This document shows, piece after piece, positions 44,724-54,901 of a stretch of 64,000 nt of DNA. A model generated the notes under the pieces. It did no database searches, was not told the DNA's origin, and saw only the letters and a program-made list of their open reading frames with translations. The position numbers were made by a program, and so were the translations under genes. Each line of letters opens with the position of its first letter. Position 1 is the first letter of the stretch. The DNA is from Acidobacteriota bacterium (GTDB taxonomy: Bacteria; Acidobacteriota; Terriglobia; Terriglobales; Acidobacteriaceae): assembly GCA_013289765.1 (NCBI GenBank), contig JABCZI010000004.1:186001-250000 (forward strand), in the 5' to 3' direction.

Positions 44724-47700
44724 TCAGCGACTTCTGAAGTATCCCCATAGGAGTGCTCCAGCCGCTGCGAGAGTCGCAAAACCTATCCCTGCCCGCCTCA
44801 TAGAGCGCGAAACGGCAGCTTCGCGCTGGTGAGTAGAGGTGGATTCGGGATAGGCATGAAACTGCGTGGGATGGGAAACATCACCCTTCGCGCTGAGCGC
44901 GAGCGCCATTTGCAGAACTTCTGCCACGTGCAGGGCACGTCGGGGAGAGCCTTGGGCGATCTGCTCGCGGCAACTGAAGCCGTCAGCGATGATCAGCCAA
45001 TCGGACGGGGCTTGGCTCACGGCGGGAAGGAGCTCGAGCTCGCCGATGGCCATGGAGACGTCATATTTGTCGCGTTCGAAGCCGAAGGATCCCGCCATGC
45101 CGCAGCAGCCGGGAGCCGGAGTTTGGAAGTCGACGCCAAGGCGGCGCAGCAGGGATTCTTCAGAGGTCATTCGCATCAAAGATTTTTGATGGCAATGTCC
45201 GTGAAGAAGTGCTTTGCGAGTGAGATGCGGAAGAGGAAAATCCTTGGCATAGGTTTCAAGGAATTCACTGAGCAGGAAAGTTTGCCGCGATAAGGCTTGA
45301 GCGCGCGTATCGTGCGGAAATAAATTTATTAGCTCGTCGCGAAAGACGGCAACGCAACTGGGTTCAAGGCCGACGATAGGGACTCCCGCGTCGATTTCTG
45401 GCGCGAGTTCGTCGAGGATTTTACGCAGAAGCGACTGGGCGCGGTCGAGCATGCCGTGATCGTAGAGCGGGCGGCCGCAGCAGAGATTCGCTTTAGGGAC
45501 GATTACACGGAACCCAGCGGCTTCGAGAACTTCGACGGCCGCTTTCGCGGTACCGGGGTAGAAATAATTATTGAAAGTGTCGGGCCAGAGGATAACGGGC
45601 GGCGCGTCGACTTGCCGCCTTGCGTTGTCCGGAACAGCACGGCGATGGCGGCGGAACCAGGTTTTGAAAGTCTCCGGAGCGAAGGCTGGGATGGATCGCG
45701 GTTGGGGGATTCCGGCAATTACTTTTGAGATATCGCGCAACAGCGGGAGTTGCGTGGTCAGATTAATCAGGCCGGGAGCGTGCGAGGCAAGCCGCGCCCA
45801 GAGGTCAATGTTACCGAAAGCATAGGCGCTACGCGGGCGTATGCGGCCTTCGTAGTAGTGAGAAAGGAATTCGGATTTGTAGGTAGCAACGTCGACGCCG
45901 ACGGGACAATCGCTTTTGCATCCTTTGCAGGCGAGGCAGAGATCGAGCGACTTTTTGACTTCCTCGCTGCGCCAGCCATCGCGGATGACTTCGCCCTGCG
46001 TCATTTCCCAGAGCAGATGAGCACGTCCGCGCGTGGAGTGTTCTTCTTCGCGTGTGGCGCGGTAGCTGGGACACATCAATCCGCCTTCTTCGCGGCGACA
46101 TTTGCCTACGCCCACGCAACGCAGCGTGGCAGCAGCAAGGCTGCCATGATCGGCTACGAATTTAAAATTGGTTTCCGGTTGCCAGGGAGAGTAAGCGGCG
46201 CCGAGGCGGAGATTTTCGTCGAGCTTGTAGGGCTCAATCAACTTGCCGGGATTCATCTTCCACTCGGGATCCCATGCTGATTTGAATTCGCGAAAAGCTT
46301 GAACCAGTTCAGGACCAAACATTTTCGGAAGCAGCTCGCCACGCGACTGACCGTCACCGTGCTCGCCTGAGATGGAGCCTCCGTAACTCACCACGAGATC
46401 GGCAGCCTCTTCCATGAACTTGCGGAACTTCGCGATGCCGTCTTTCGATTGCAAGTCGAAATTGATTCGAGTATGAACGCAGCCATGGCCGAAGTGGCCA
46501 TAGAGCGAGCCTTTGTAGGAGTAGGCGGCCATCATCTTGCGCAGATCGCGGAGATAGCCGCCGAGCTTTTCGGGAGCGACGGCGGCGTCTTCCCAACCTT
46601 CCCAGTTCAGCGGCTCGCCGGGCACATGCGAGGTAACGCCCAAGGCCGACTCGCGAACTTCCCACACTCGTTTGATCTGGTCTTTGCCGCTATAGAGAAA
46701 CATGTTGGGAGCGGTTGCTCCGCGGCCGAGAGCCTGCATCAGGCCACGCGCCTGAGATTCGGCTTCCAGCGCGGAGAAAGCGCCGAACTCGACCATCAGC
46801 CATCCGCCGCCTTCGGGAAGAAGCGCAAGGCCTTCGGAGTTGATGCCTTTCTTTCGCGTATAACCGACCAGAAGATCGTCGAAGCCTTCGAGGCCGATGG
46901 GTTTGTGCGCCATGATTTCAGGCACATGATCGGCGCACTGATAAATGTCAGGATAAGCGACGACCAGCAGCACGCGTTCAGGGGGACTTTCGACCAGGCG
47001 GCAGGTAGCTTCCAGAATTGTGACGCAGGTTCCTTCGGAGCCGACGAGCGCGCGGGCCACGTGGAAACCGTTCTCGGGCAAGAGGAAATTTAAGTTGTAT
47101 CCGGAAACCCGGCGCGGAATATTTGGAAAGCGCTGGCGAACCAAATCACCGTACGCGCGGGCGATGCCTCGCAGTTTGGTATAGATTTCGCCCGGGCGTG
47201 ACTTTTCTGCGCATAACCGTTCGAGGTCGTCAATGGAGGTCGGGCCGACTTTCATGCGCAGGCCATCGTATGTGAGAACTTCGAGTTCCTCGATATTGTC
47301 GTCTGTCTTTCCCGCCATGACCGAATGAACGCCGCAGGAATTGTTGCCGATCATGCCGCCGAGAGTGCAGCGATCATGGGTAGCAGGATCAGGGCCGAAG
47401 GTGAGGTGGTGCTTTTCGGCGGCGGCGCGGAGATGGTCGAGCACGACTCCCGGCTGCACGCGGGCGATGCGGCGGCCGGGATCGATTTCAAGAATCCCCG
47501 CCATGTATTTGGAAAAATCCAGAATGACGGCGACATTGCAGCATTGGCCGGCGAGAGAGGTGCCTCCGCCGCGACACAGCAGCGGCGCGCCAAACTGGCG
47601 GCAGAGGGCAACGGTTGCGAGAACGTCATCGGAATCGCGGGGGAGGACCACGCCGATAGGGACTTGGCGGTAGTTAGAGCCGTCGGTGGCGTAGAGGGCG

Positions 47701-47852
47701 CGCGTGCCAGGATCAAAGCGGACTTCGCCGCGGACTTGAGCGCGCAGAGCGGCGGCTAGAGCGGTGGCATCGACGTGCGCGGTCTTGGAAGCATTCGCAC
47801 GTGATACGTACGACTCCGGGAAGGGAGCCAATGAGGAGGGAGGCGTCGGCAT
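44724..47852 (-). CDS. FAD-linked / Fe-S dehydrogenase fusion (GlcD-GlpC / YdiJ-like)
   Basis: A 1042-residue fusion. Residues ~40-230 form an FAD-binding PCMH domain (PIGVVLPRDSDDVLATVALCRQFG, CRGGGTSLAG), ~250-560 the GlcD/D-lactate-type C-terminal domain (GSISGEHGDGQSRG), ~590-690 a two-cluster ferredoxin region (CVGVGKCR and CLACKGCKSDCP), and ~770-980 two CCG domains (ANLCCGRP, PGCCGMAGSFG). A C-terminal helix (FATLAAAGALLWGYF) may anchor it to the membrane. Related enzymes oxidise D-lactate, D-2-hydroxyglutarate or glycolate and pass electrons to the quinone pool. It lies immediately downstream of the oxidase operon (separated by a repeat), a sensible position for a quinone-reducing dehydrogenase. 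Confidence 0.88.
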   Translation of the reverse strand: MPTPPSSLAPFPESYVSRANASKTAHVDATALAAALRAQVRGEVRFDPGTRALYATDGSNYRQVPIGVVLPRDSDDVLATVALCRQFGAPLLCRGGGTSLAGQCCNVAVILDFSKYMAGILEIDPGRRIARVQPGVVLDHLRAAAEKHHLTFGPDPATHDRCTLGGMIGNNSCGVHSVMAGKTDDNIEELEVLTYDGLRMKVGPTSIDDLERLCAEKSRPGEIYTKLRGIARAYGDLVRQRFPNIPRRVSGYNLNFLLPENGFHVARALVGSEGTCVTILEATCRLVESPPERVLLVVAYPDIYQCADHVPEIMAHKPIGLEGFDDLLVGYTRKKGINSEGLALLPEGGGWLMVEFGAFSALEAESQARGLMQALGRGATAPNMFLYSGKDQIKRVWEVRESALGVTSHVPGEPLNWEGWEDAAVAPEKLGGYLRDLRKMMAAYSYKGSLYGHFGHGCVHTRINFDLQSKDGIAKFRKFMEEAADLVVSYGGSISGEHGDGQSRGELLPKMFGPELVQAFREFKSAWDPEWKMNPGKLIEPYKLDENLRLGAAYSPWQPETNFKFVADHGSLAAATLRCVGVGKCRREEGGLMCPSYRATREEEHSTRGRAHLLWEMTQGEVIRDGWRSEEVKKSLDLCLACKGCKSDCPVGVDVATYKSEFLSHYYEGRIRPRSAYAFGNIDLWARLASHAPGLINLTTQLPLLRDISKVIAGIPQPRSIPAFAPETFKTWFRRHRRAVPDNARRQVDAPPVILWPDTFNNYFYPGTAKAAVEVLEAAGFRVIVPKANLCCGRPLYDHGMLDRAQSLLRKILDELAPEIDAGVPIVGLEPSCVAVFRDELINLFPHDTRAQALSRQTFLLSEFLETYAKDFPLPHLTRKALLHGHCHQKSLMRMTSEESLLRRLGVDFQTPAPGCCGMAGSFGFERDKYDVSMAIGELELLPAVSQAPSDWLIIADGFSCREQIAQGSPRRALHVAEVLQMALALSAKGDVSHPTQFHAYPESTSTHQREAAVSRSMRRAGIGFATLAAAGALLWGYFRSR

Positions 47853-47910
47853 GAGTCTCTCGCTGCTAGCTTACACTCAACCTTCTTGATTCCCTGCACC
47901 GCATGCTGAC

Positions 47911-47961
47911 TGCCGGGCTTCGCCCGGCTGGACAGCCGAAGGCGGATGTCCCTATATGAGC
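47911..47961 (-). repeat. Intergenic copy of the ~50-bp palindromic element
   Basis: On the minus strand it begins CTCATATAGGGACA, continues with a GGCTGTCC half-palindrome and ends AGCCGGGCGAAGCCCGGC, a perfect 7-bp hairpin. It matches the repeats inside alaS and the DUF4015 gene. It sits between the oxidase operon and the FAD/Fe-S dehydrogenase gene. Confidence 0.65.
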
Positions 47962-47979
47962 CTGGATAGGCTCCGAGAT

Positions 47980-48273
47980 CTAACTCCAGGGGCGGGTAGC
48001 GTAATCGGTCATGGTAAGACCCAACAATAAAAGCAGGAAGAATAATGCTCCGATGACGACCAGCTTGGTGAGCTTTTCGCTGGCATGCCAGACGTGCATG
48101 AAGAAAAGGGCGACCAGAGTCGCTTTGACAGTGGCGATGGTGAGCGCGACGGGCGCATTGAAGGGGCCCAAGTCGAGGGTTGCCGCAAACACCGTGAGAC
48201 CGGTTCCGGCGAGCAGCGCAAAGAATACCGCGAAATACATTTTGAGGGGCGACGATGATGAATGTTCAGACAT
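47980..48273 (-). CDS. Cytochrome c oxidase subunit IV (caa3-type)
   Basis: A 97-residue membrane protein with three hydrophobic helices and the VKATLVALFFMHVWH motif of bacterial oxidase subunit IV. It stabilises the subunit I-III complex and has no cofactor. It is the last gene of the operon, seven bases after the subunit III stop. Confidence 0.85.
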   Translation of the reverse strand: MSEHSSSSPLKMYFAVFFALLAGTGLTVFAATLDLGPFNAPVALTIATVKATLVALFFMHVWHASEKLTKLVVIGALFFLLLLLGLTMTDYATRPWS

Positions 48274-48280
48274 GGAAGCC

Positions 48281-48991
48281 TCAGGCGTGCCGGTCGATCA
48301 AATAGAGCAATGGAAAAAGGTAGATCCAGACAATGTCGACGAAGTGCCAGTAGAGACCACCGATCTCGATTGGAGTGTTGTATTCCGGCGTGAAGCGTCC
48401 TCTCCACGCCGCGAGGAATAGCCACAGGAAAATGCCGAGGCCGATGATCATGTGCAGCGCGTGCAGTCCCGTCATCACGAAGTAGAGAGAGAAGAAAATC
48501 TGAGCGTGGGCCGGATTTGCATATTGGCCGGGATGCCCAGGGATTTCTTCGTGATCGAAACTGAAGGAAGCGCCTGGTACGTGATGCTCGTCGAACTTTT
48601 GTTTGTATTCGACCCCTTTGATGCCGAGAAAGGTGAGACCGAGCAGCATGGTAATCGCGAGGCTGGCCAGCAACAGAGTTCGGCGAGCAGTCTGAGCCGC
48701 CCAAACCGCGAGCACAACGGTCAGACTACTGCAGATCAGCACGGCAGTATTCGTGGCGCCTAAGGCCATGTCGATGGATTTGCTGGCGGCTGCGAAGTCC
48801 CCGAAATACCACCGGCGATAAATCAGATAGGCGCAGAACAATCCGCCGAAGAACATGATTTCGGTGGCGAGAAAGACCCACATACCCAGGCTTGAAGCAT
48901 CGCGCTGCTGCTGGGGATCGGCGAAGTGGTGCAAGAGCTCCGGGTGGTGTTGCTCTTCGTGGTGAAGGCCAACGGCCGTGCTATCGGGCAA
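48281..48991 (-). CDS. ctaE: Cytochrome c oxidase subunit III
   Basis: A 236-residue membrane protein with seven or so helices and family motifs [39 protein letters not shown] and a C-terminal [21 protein letters not shown]. Subunit III supports proton pumping and oxygen delivery. The start overlaps the subunit I stop by 11 bases, indicating translational coupling. Confidence 0.95.
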   Translation of the reverse strand: MPDSTAVGLHHEEQHHPELLHHFADPQQQRDASSLGMWVFLATEIMFFGGLFCAYLIYRRWYFGDFAAASKSIDMALGATNTAVLICSSLTVVLAVWAAQTARRTLLLASLAITMLLGLTFLGIKGVEYKQKFDEHHVPGASFSFDHEEIPGHPGQYANPAHAQIFFSLYFVMTGLHALHMIIGLGIFLWLFLAAWRGRFTPEYNTPIEIGGLYWHFVDIVWIYLFPLLYLIDRHA

Positions 48992-50636
48992 CGGGGACCT
49001 CCTGTTTGTGCGGCGCGTCCAACTCCTCGTAGTTATAGGCTTCCCAAGTCACGATAGGTTCTTCGTCGAAGTTGAAGGTGGGTGGCGGAGAAGCAGTCTT
49101 CCACTCCAGTCCGGCAGCGTTCCAGGGATTGTCCGATGCCGGCTTGCCGTAACGCATCGACCAGAGAAAATAAACCATTGGCAAGAGGTAGCCGACGCCG
49201 AGAACGGTGGCGCCCGCCGTCGATAAAACGTTCAGCACCTGGAACTCGGGCATGTGGCTGTAATCGTAATAACGCCGCGGCATGCCGAGATAGCCGAGCA
49301 GGAATTGCGGAAAGAAAGTGAGATTGAAGCCGATGAAAACAATCAATGCGGCGAGGCGCGCCCAACCTTCGGGATAGAGTCGCCCTGAAATCTTGGGCCA
49401 CCAGAAATGCATTCCGCCGAGATAACCCATGACCGCGCCTCCGACCATGATGTAGTGGAAGTGGGCGACGACGAAATAGGTGTCGGTGACGTGAACGTCG
49501 ATGCCAAGGGCAGCAAGGAATAGTCCGGTAAGGCCACCAATGGTAAAAAGTCCGAGGAAACCGAACGCGTACAGCATGGGCGCGTCGTAGTGAATAGAGC
49601 CTTTGTAGAGGGTAGCCGTCCAGTTGAAGACTTTGATGGCGGAGGGTAGCGCCACGGCATAGCTGAGAAAGGAAAAAACCAGTGCGGCGTAGACCGACAT
49701 TCCGGCCACGAACATATGGTGCGCCCAGACCAGGAAACCGAAAACGGCGATTGCGATAGATGAGAACGCGACGAAGCTATAACCGAAAATGCGCTTACGC
49801 GAGAAACACGCGATGATTTCAGTCACGACGCCCATTGCCGGCAGAATCATGATGTAGACGGCCGGATGGGAATAAAACCAGAACAGATGCTGGAACAGGA
49901 GCGGGTCGCCGCCGAGTTTAGGATCGAAGATGCCGAGATGCAAACCGCGTTCTGCCGCGACCAGCACGATAGTGACGGCGATGACAGGCGTGCCCAGGAG
50001 CTGAATGATGCTGGTGGCGTAGTGCGCCCAGATGAACAGCGGCAGGCGAGACCAGGTTAGGCCGGGCGCCCGCATGCGATGAATGGTGACGACGAAATTG
50101 AGGCCAGTGAGGATGGAAGAGAATCCGGCGACGAATATTGCGAGTCCGGCTTCGATAAAATTTGAATTCGTAAAGTTCGTACTGAACGGAGCGTAGAAGG
50201 TCCAGCCAGTATCGACGCCACCGATCAGCATGCAGTGCAACATCATGACGCCGCCGATGATATAGAGATACCAACTCAGCAGGTTGATGCGGGGGAAAGC
50301 GAGATCTTTGGCCCCAATCATCATGGGGACGAGGAAATTTCCAAGCACGGCGGGAATGGATGGAATCAGAAAGAAGAAAATCATGACCATTCCGTGTTGA
50401 GTGAAGAGTTTGTTATAAGTGTCGGCTTGGACGAGGTCGCCGGCGGGCGTGAGCAACTCCAGCCGGATGAGCAACGCGAAAAATCCACCGATAAAGAAGA
50501 AGAACGTAATCGAGATGAGATAAAGCAGGGCGATGCGTTTGTGGTCGGTGGTAAGCAGCCACGACCACACGCCGTACTCCTTATTCAGATAGTTCTCGCG
50601 CTCAACGGGTTTAGGGATCGCGATCTCCATACTCAT
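48981..50636 (-). CDS. ctaD: Cytochrome c oxidase subunit I (A2-type heme-copper oxidase)
   Basis: A 551-residue subunit with 12 helices carrying heme a, heme a3 and CuB. The CuB region reads [13 protein letters not shown]: the His is present, but the A1-type glutamate (GHPEVY) is replaced by YSHPAVY, the Tyr-Ser hallmark of A2-type oxidases such as caa3 enzymes. It also shows [10 protein letters not shown] and [14 protein letters not shown]. It reduces oxygen to water while pumping protons. It overlaps subunit III by 11 bases and subunit II by four bases. Confidence 0.96.
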   Translation of the reverse strand: MSMEIAIPKPVERENYLNKEYGVWSWLLTTDHKRIALLYLISITFFFFIGGFFALLIRLELLTPAGDLVQADTYNKLFTQHGMVMIFFFLIPSIPAVLGNFLVPMMIGAKDLAFPRINLLSWYLYIIGGVMMLHCMLIGGVDTGWTFYAPFSTNFTNSNFIEAGLAIFVAGFSSILTGLNFVVTIHRMRAPGLTWSRLPLFIWAHYATSIIQLLGTPVIAVTIVLVAAERGLHLGIFDPKLGGDPLLFQHLFWFYSHPAVYIMILPAMGVVTEIIACFSRKRIFGYSFVAFSSIAIAVFGFLVWAHHMFVAGMSVYAALVFSFLSYAVALPSAIKVFNWTATLYKGSIHYDAPMLYAFGFLGLFTIGGLTGLFLAALGIDVHVTDTYFVVAHFHYIMVGGAVMGYLGGMHFWWPKISGRLYPEGWARLAALIVFIGFNLTFFPQFLLGYLGMPRRYYDYSHMPEFQVLNVLSTAGATVLGVGYLLPMVYFLWSMRYGKPASDNPWNAAGLEWKTASPPPTFNFDEEPIVTWEAYNYEELDAPHKQEVPVAR

Positions 50637-51646
50637 TGCACCTGACTTCCATTGGGTCGAAATTCTTGTGGAGCTAAAGGCGCGGCCCCTTTTGCGCTGG
50701 TCTTGGCGCCTTCCCCCGGCTTGGCCGGAGATATCGATTTGATGTAAGCGACCAGGGCATTGACCTGCTCTTCGCTGACCAACCCCTGAAATGTAGGCAT
50801 GATCGGCTGGAATCCCTTAACGCGCTTTGCGCCCGGATCAAGAATGCATTCGCGAAGATAATTTTCATCGGCGTTGACGGTGCGTCCGTCTTCGAGTTGG
50901 ACCGGCTTGCCGAACACTCCCTGAAGATTGGGACCACGGCCTTGCGTATCATTTCGATGGCACGTTGCGCAGCCGAGTTCGGCGAAAATCTTCTCGCCCG
51001 ATGCCGACAGCGGACCGGTCGAACCGCCGTTCATCCAAGCTTCATATTGCGCCGGTTCCTGCACTACGATGTCGCCCACCATGCCGGAGTGCTGCGTGCC
51101 GCAATATTCCGCGCAGAACAGGTGATAAACACCGGGCTTGGTGGCGCGAAACCATTCGACCGTATACCGCCCGGGCAGCACGTCCTGCTTGATGCGGAAG
51201 GCGGGAATGTAAAAGCTGTGGATTACATCCTGCGAGGTCATAATCAGTTTGACATCCCGTCCCACGGGAACGTGCAGTTCATTGATCTCGCGCTGGCCTT
51301 CGGCGTGTTCAAGTTTCCACATCCATTGTTTTGCGACGACATAAACTTCGGTCGCATCGGCGGGCGGCGTGCGCTCCTTGAAGTAGACAACTGCGCCCCA
51401 GGCGAAGATGACCATGAAAATGACGAATGGAATCGCGCTCCAGGTAATTTCGAGGGCCGTGGATCCTTCGATCTGTTCGGCGCGAACGCCAGGACGGTGA
51501 CGAAAGCGCGCGGCGAAAAAAACTACGAAGGCGAAGACCAGCAGGGTCATCATTCCGCAGACGATTAGCAGGAAAATGTACAGAGCATCCACGCGGCCTG
51601 CCAGGGTGGAGGCCTGCTGCGGCCATAATGGAAAATTATTGAGCAT
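50633..51646 (-). CDS. ctaC: Cytochrome c oxidase subunit II with fused cytochrome c (caa3)
   Basis: A 337-residue protein. Two N-terminal helices anchor a CuA domain with [12 protein letters not shown] (Cys, Glu, His and Met ligands) and an upstream His in [11 protein letters not shown]-terminal cytochrome c domain follows with CATCH and a Met ligand in PIMPTF. The fused heme domain accepts electrons directly from the upstream complex or a carrier, defining a caa3-type enzyme. It overlaps the SCO gene by 11 bases and ctaD by four bases. Confidence 0.96.
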   Translation of the reverse strand: MLNNFPLWPQQASTLAGRVDALYIFLLIVCGMMTLLVFAFVVFFAARFRHRPGVRAEQIEGSTALEITWSAIPFVIFMVIFAWGAVVYFKERTPPADATEVYVVAKQWMWKLEHAEGQREINELHVPVGRDVKLIMTSQDVIHSFYIPAFRIKQDVLPGRYTVEWFRATKPGVYHLFCAEYCGTQHSGMVGDIVVQEPAQYEAWMNGGSTGPLSASGEKIFAELGCATCHRNDTQGRGPNLQGVFGKPVQLEDGRTVNADENYLRECILDPGAKRVKGFQPIMPTFQGLVSEEQVNALVAYIKSISPAKPGEGAKTSAKGAAPLAPQEFRPNGSQVQ

Positions 51647-52508
51647 ACCTTCTCTTCGCTGCCGCCTTCCGGGTTACGGAACTATCCAGCCTCCACAAAA
51701 TAAGAAGTAAACCGCCGAGCAACAGAATGGTTGCGGCTCCTGCCATGCGGAGGATATTACCCACCATCGCGCCGTATTTTCCGGTTTCGGGGTTGTAGTG
51801 GTAGCAGTACAGGAGCACGGCGTCGACGGCGTTGCCGATCTTGCCCTGTGAAGCTTCGACCAGTCCCATGCGCAAATCTTTGGGAGGAAAATCCACTCCG
51901 TAGAAGTAGCGCGAGATGCGGCCTTGCGGCGTCACCACCATGATCGCCGTGGCGTGTGCGTACTGGTTCGTCTTGGGGTCGTACTGATACTGAAAGCCGA
52001 CAACTTTAGTAAGCGCATTGATTGACTCTGGCTGGCCAGTAAGGAAATGCCATCCGCCAGCCGCGCCCGCACGGCCATAGCGTTTCACGTAATCTGCTTT
52101 CTTCGCCGCGGCCATCTCGGGAGTTTCGCGCGGATCGAAGCTGACGGTAACGACGTCGAACTCGTTGCCCACGTCAAACTTAATCAGGCGCATCGCGCTG
52201 GAAAGCCCGGCCAGGGCTTCGCCGCACAGCATGGTGCAGTTGTAGTAAACCAGGTTGAGGATGAGAGGCTTGCGCCCGAAATAGTCGCCGAGCTTTACGG
52301 CCTTTCCGTTTTCGTCGCGAAAGATGAGATCTGGAGGAAGCTGAGCGTCGAGGCGCTGCTCGATTCCGACATTTTCGAGACGCGGTGGACGCGTGTTCGC
52401 AGGCGGAGACATTACGCCGTTATTCATCTGCGCAGAGGCCGAACCGGCGAGCAGCACCGCGCTCACGATCGCAACGAAACCAATCGAATTGTTTCTCTTG
52501 CGAATCAC
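51636..52508 (-). CDS. SCO1/SenC-type copper chaperone
   Basis: A 290-residue protein with a signal peptide and a thioredoxin-like domain holding the copper-binding CTMLC motif (Cys-x3-Cys) and a later His in YAHATAIMVVTP. A C-terminal helix (IVGNILRMAGAATILLLGGLLLILW-like region) anchors it. SCO proteins load CuA of subunit II, which is encoded directly downstream. The gene overlaps the small membrane protein by four bases. Confidence 0.92.
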   Translation of the reverse strand: MIRKRNNSIGFVAIVSAVLLAGSASAQMNNGVMSPPANTRPPRLENVGIEQRLDAQLPPDLIFRDENGKAVKLGDYFGRKPLILNLVYYNCTMLCGEALAGLSSAMRLIKFDVGNEFDVVTVSFDPRETPEMAAAKKADYVKRYGRAGAAGGWHFLTGQPESINALTKVVGFQYQYDPKTNQYAHATAIMVVTPQGRISRYFYGVDFPPKDLRMGLVEASQGKIGNAVDAVLLYCYHYNPETGKYGAMVGNILRMAGAATILLLGGLLLILWRLDSSVTRKAAAKRRYAQ

Positions 52509-53026
52509 TTATTCTTCGCCTTGCTGGGACCTTGAGTTTTGCCTGATTGCTGGTTGCTTTGCGCTTTTGCAACGGAGCCGTCACCGGTTTCGGCTTGCGG
52601 TTGCGCCGGAAGGCCCCGCTGCACGATTAAATCCATGGCGCGCTCGATGGGAATATGAAGCGTGCCCGCTTTCTCATCAACCCAGCCGTAGCTGTAAAGC
52701 TCTTTTTCCTCATTCGTTCGGATATCGTTCAACTGCCCGCGCTCGTCTTCTTCCAGCTTGGGATTCGGAAACGCACTTTGCGGATAGCCGCGGCTAACAT
52801 GGCGCGTGTCCTCGGGTACGTTGGTGACCAGCGGATTCACGTCAGGCTGAGAACTTTTTTCGCGACGATCAAGGTATGTATAGAGGCCTCGGAGACCGAG
52901 AATGCAGGCTACGGTAACTACTGCCAGCGCGAGCAGGAAATAAATAATGCCCGCGGGCTGCAGGTCCTGGCGCTCGTAGTTTCCGTGTGCGTCCGGGTTC
53001 TCGTGTTTGTTGTTCTCGTTACTCAT
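52505..53026 (-). CDS. Single-pass membrane protein of the ACIII-caa3 operon, hypothetical
   Basis: About 173 residues from ATG 53026, eight bases after the actF stop; a longer start at 53077 would overlap actF. A polar N-terminus is followed by one helix (AGIIYFLLALAVVTVACILGL, ~25-45). The periplasmic or cytoplasmic remainder has a conserved-looking RGYPQSAFPNPKLEEDERGQLND and a Gln/Ala-rich tail. No family is recognised. Its place between actF and SCO suggests a structural or assembly factor of the supercomplex. Confidence 0.7.
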   Translation of the reverse strand: MSNENNKHENPDAHGNYERQDLQPAGIIYFLLALAVVTVACILGLRGLYTYLDRREKSSQPDVNPLVTNVPEDTRHVSRGYPQSAFPNPKLEEDERGQLNDIRTNEEKELYSYGWVDEKAGTLHIPIERAMDLIVQRGLPAQPQAETGDGSVAKAQSNQQSGKTQGPSKAKNK

Positions 53027-53033
53027 CTTGTTA

Positions 53034-54242
53034 TTAGTGATGTGCCGGCTCCAGGACTTCGTGAGCGTCGGGGTCATAAGCCGGCAAAAGTGGCAACGCG
53101 GCCAGGTTGCGGAAAAAATACCAAAGCCAGATTCCGCCGATGGCGACGGGCACTACGATATCCGCAACGGTCACGGTTAAAGTCTTTGAGAAATTCGGCT
53201 CGATGATCCAAAACAGATCGACGTAACGCATCAGCATCAGCCAAACGGCGACCCACACTAACTTCCGAATATTGCGCTTGAACGAACGCGACAAAAGCAT
53301 TGCGAAAGGAATAGCAAAGTGAAACAAGACCAGGATCAGGCCAATGGAGCCCCATCCACCACTCAACCGTCTGAGATAAAAAGTGATTTCCGCCGGAAGA
53401 TTTCCCGCCCATATGATGAGCCACTGCGAAAAGTTGAAGTAGGCCCAGACCATGATGAAGGCGAGCATCCATTTGCCGTGGTCGTGGACGAAGTCCGGCT
53501 TCAACATTTCTGACATCGGCTTGTAATCGAAAAGAATGCGTTCCACCACGATCGCAAAACACATCGCCGACAGCACTTCGCCGATGAGGATGATGAGGCC
53601 GAAGATAGTCGAGATCCAACTGGGATCGAGCGACATCACCCAATCGATCGCGGCGAAGGAGATAGTAAATCCGTAGAGGATGAGGCCGGGGCCGCTGACG
53701 GCTTTGAATCGGCCGCTATTGTCAGGGGCGTTGGGACGGTCGGTTTCTTTCGACCACTTCGACAGCAAGAACGAAAGAACATTCCAGACGGCGAAATAAA
53801 ATATAGCGCGGATGATGAAGCCATTTACGGTCAGATAGGTCTGCGTAATTTGTTCGAGGTGTTCGCGGAGATGCTTGTCTTCGATGTTAGAAAGGGGCTG
53901 CGCCCAGATGTAAAGGTGTCGGATTCCAAAAAAGACAGGGATAAAAAGAATCGCCAGCAGAGGAAGCGTTCGCATGGCCGCGCCGAGAATACGGCGGATG
54001 ACCGTGCCCCAGCCGCCGCCGGTCAAGTGGCGGATCATAACGATCGCCATGGAACCGAGGGCGACGCCCAGCCAGCACATGAATCCGAGCAGATAAGCAC
54101 GGTAGAACTCATCGGGACGGATAAAAGCCAGCACAAGGGAGAGCGCGCCAAACAGGCCGCCGATAATAAGCGAGCGCTGCGATATCTTTCTTACAACCTG
54201 GGGCGCCGTCAAATCGAGTTTTGGAGTGGCAGCGGCGCTCAT
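53034..54242 (-). CDS. actF: Alternative complex III subunit ActF
   Basis: A 402-residue NrfD/PsrC-type membrane protein with about ten helices; motifs include [24 protein letters not shown] and [20 protein letters not shown], typical of ActF. In alternative complex III it forms one of two quinol-side membrane arms. It overlaps actE by four bases. Confidence 0.92.
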   Translation of the reverse strand: MSAAATPKLDLTAPQVVRKISQRSLIIGGLFGALSLVLAFIRPDEFYRAYLLGFMCWLGVALGSMAIVMIRHLTGGGWGTVIRRILGAAMRTLPLLAILFIPVFFGIRHLYIWAQPLSNIEDKHLREHLEQITQTYLTVNGFIIRAIFYFAVWNVLSFLLSKWSKETDRPNAPDNSGRFKAVSGPGLILYGFTISFAAIDWVMSLDPSWISTIFGLIILIGEVLSAMCFAIVVERILFDYKPMSEMLKPDFVHDHGKWMLAFIMVWAYFNFSQWLIIWAGNLPAEITFYLRRLSGGWGSIGLILVLFHFAIPFAMLLSRSFKRNIRKLVWVAVWLMLMRYVDLFWIIEPNFSKTLTVTVADIVVPVAIGGIWLWYFFRNLAALPLLPAYDPDAHEVLEPAHH

Positions 54243-54901
54243 TTGCGTTCCTCAGAGTGCGAATTGTTTTCGGAATTAATAACGGGAAGCGTCGCGCCCG
54301 ATCCCGGCTGGCCGCGGAATTGCGGTGGGGCCGAGGGCACCGCTTGACCCGTGGGAACGTCCGCTTGGGTGGCGCTCTGACTAAGCTGCAGGGCGCGGAT
54401 GTAAGCCACGATCTTCCAGCGATCTTGCGGCGAAATCTGCGAAGCGTAATCTGACATAATGCCGAAGCCGTTGGTCATCACGTCGTAAAAATATCCCAGA
54501 GGAGCCTTCTGCAACCGCTCGATGTGATAAGAGGGCGGCCTGCGCGCGAAACCGCGGGAAGGAATAAAGCCGTTGCCGTCTCCGACGCGCGAGTGACAAG
54601 GGGCGCAATAGATGTTATAGCGCTCGCGCCCGCGTTCGAGTACTTCTTTGGTCACGGGAAATGGCATGTAGTTGCCGGGAGTGCTGCCGTTCTTGCCGGT
54701 ATAGAAATAACTGTCTTCGTGTAACTGCCCGCGCGCCACGGTGCCTTCGACTGGCGGACGTTCAGAGCGCTGGTCGGCAAAGAAGTCACTGCGCGAAAGC
54801 GGATTCTGCTTCGGCTGCACTTGCATATCGAGACGGCAAGCAGAGAGCACAGCCATCGATGCGAGAACCGCGACAACGGAAGTTTGACGGAGGCGCAGCA
54901 T
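54239..54901 (-). CDS. actE: Alternative complex III monoheme cytochrome c ActE
   Basis: A 220-residue lipoprotein (lipobox LSAC at Cys22) with one heme site CAPCH and a Met ligand in FGIMSDY. ActE passes electrons from ActA/ActB to the oxidase. It overlaps actF by four bases and is adjacent to actD. Confidence 0.93.
   Translation of the reverse strand: MLRLRQTSVVAVLASMAVLSACRLDMQVQPKQNPLSRSDFFADQRSERPPVEGTVARGQLHEDSYFYTGKNGSTPGNYMPFPVTKEVLERGRERYNIYCAPCHSRVGDGNGFIPSRGFARRPPSYHIERLQKAPLGYFYDVMTNGFGIMSDYASQISPQDRWKIVAYIRALQLSQSATQADVPTGQAVPSAPPQFRGQPGSGATLPVINSENNSHSEERK

Noticed and set aside
46449-47093. 214-residue plus-strand reading frame opposite the FAD/Fe-S dehydrogenase
   Set aside because: Antisense to clear domain motifs; no start signal or family.
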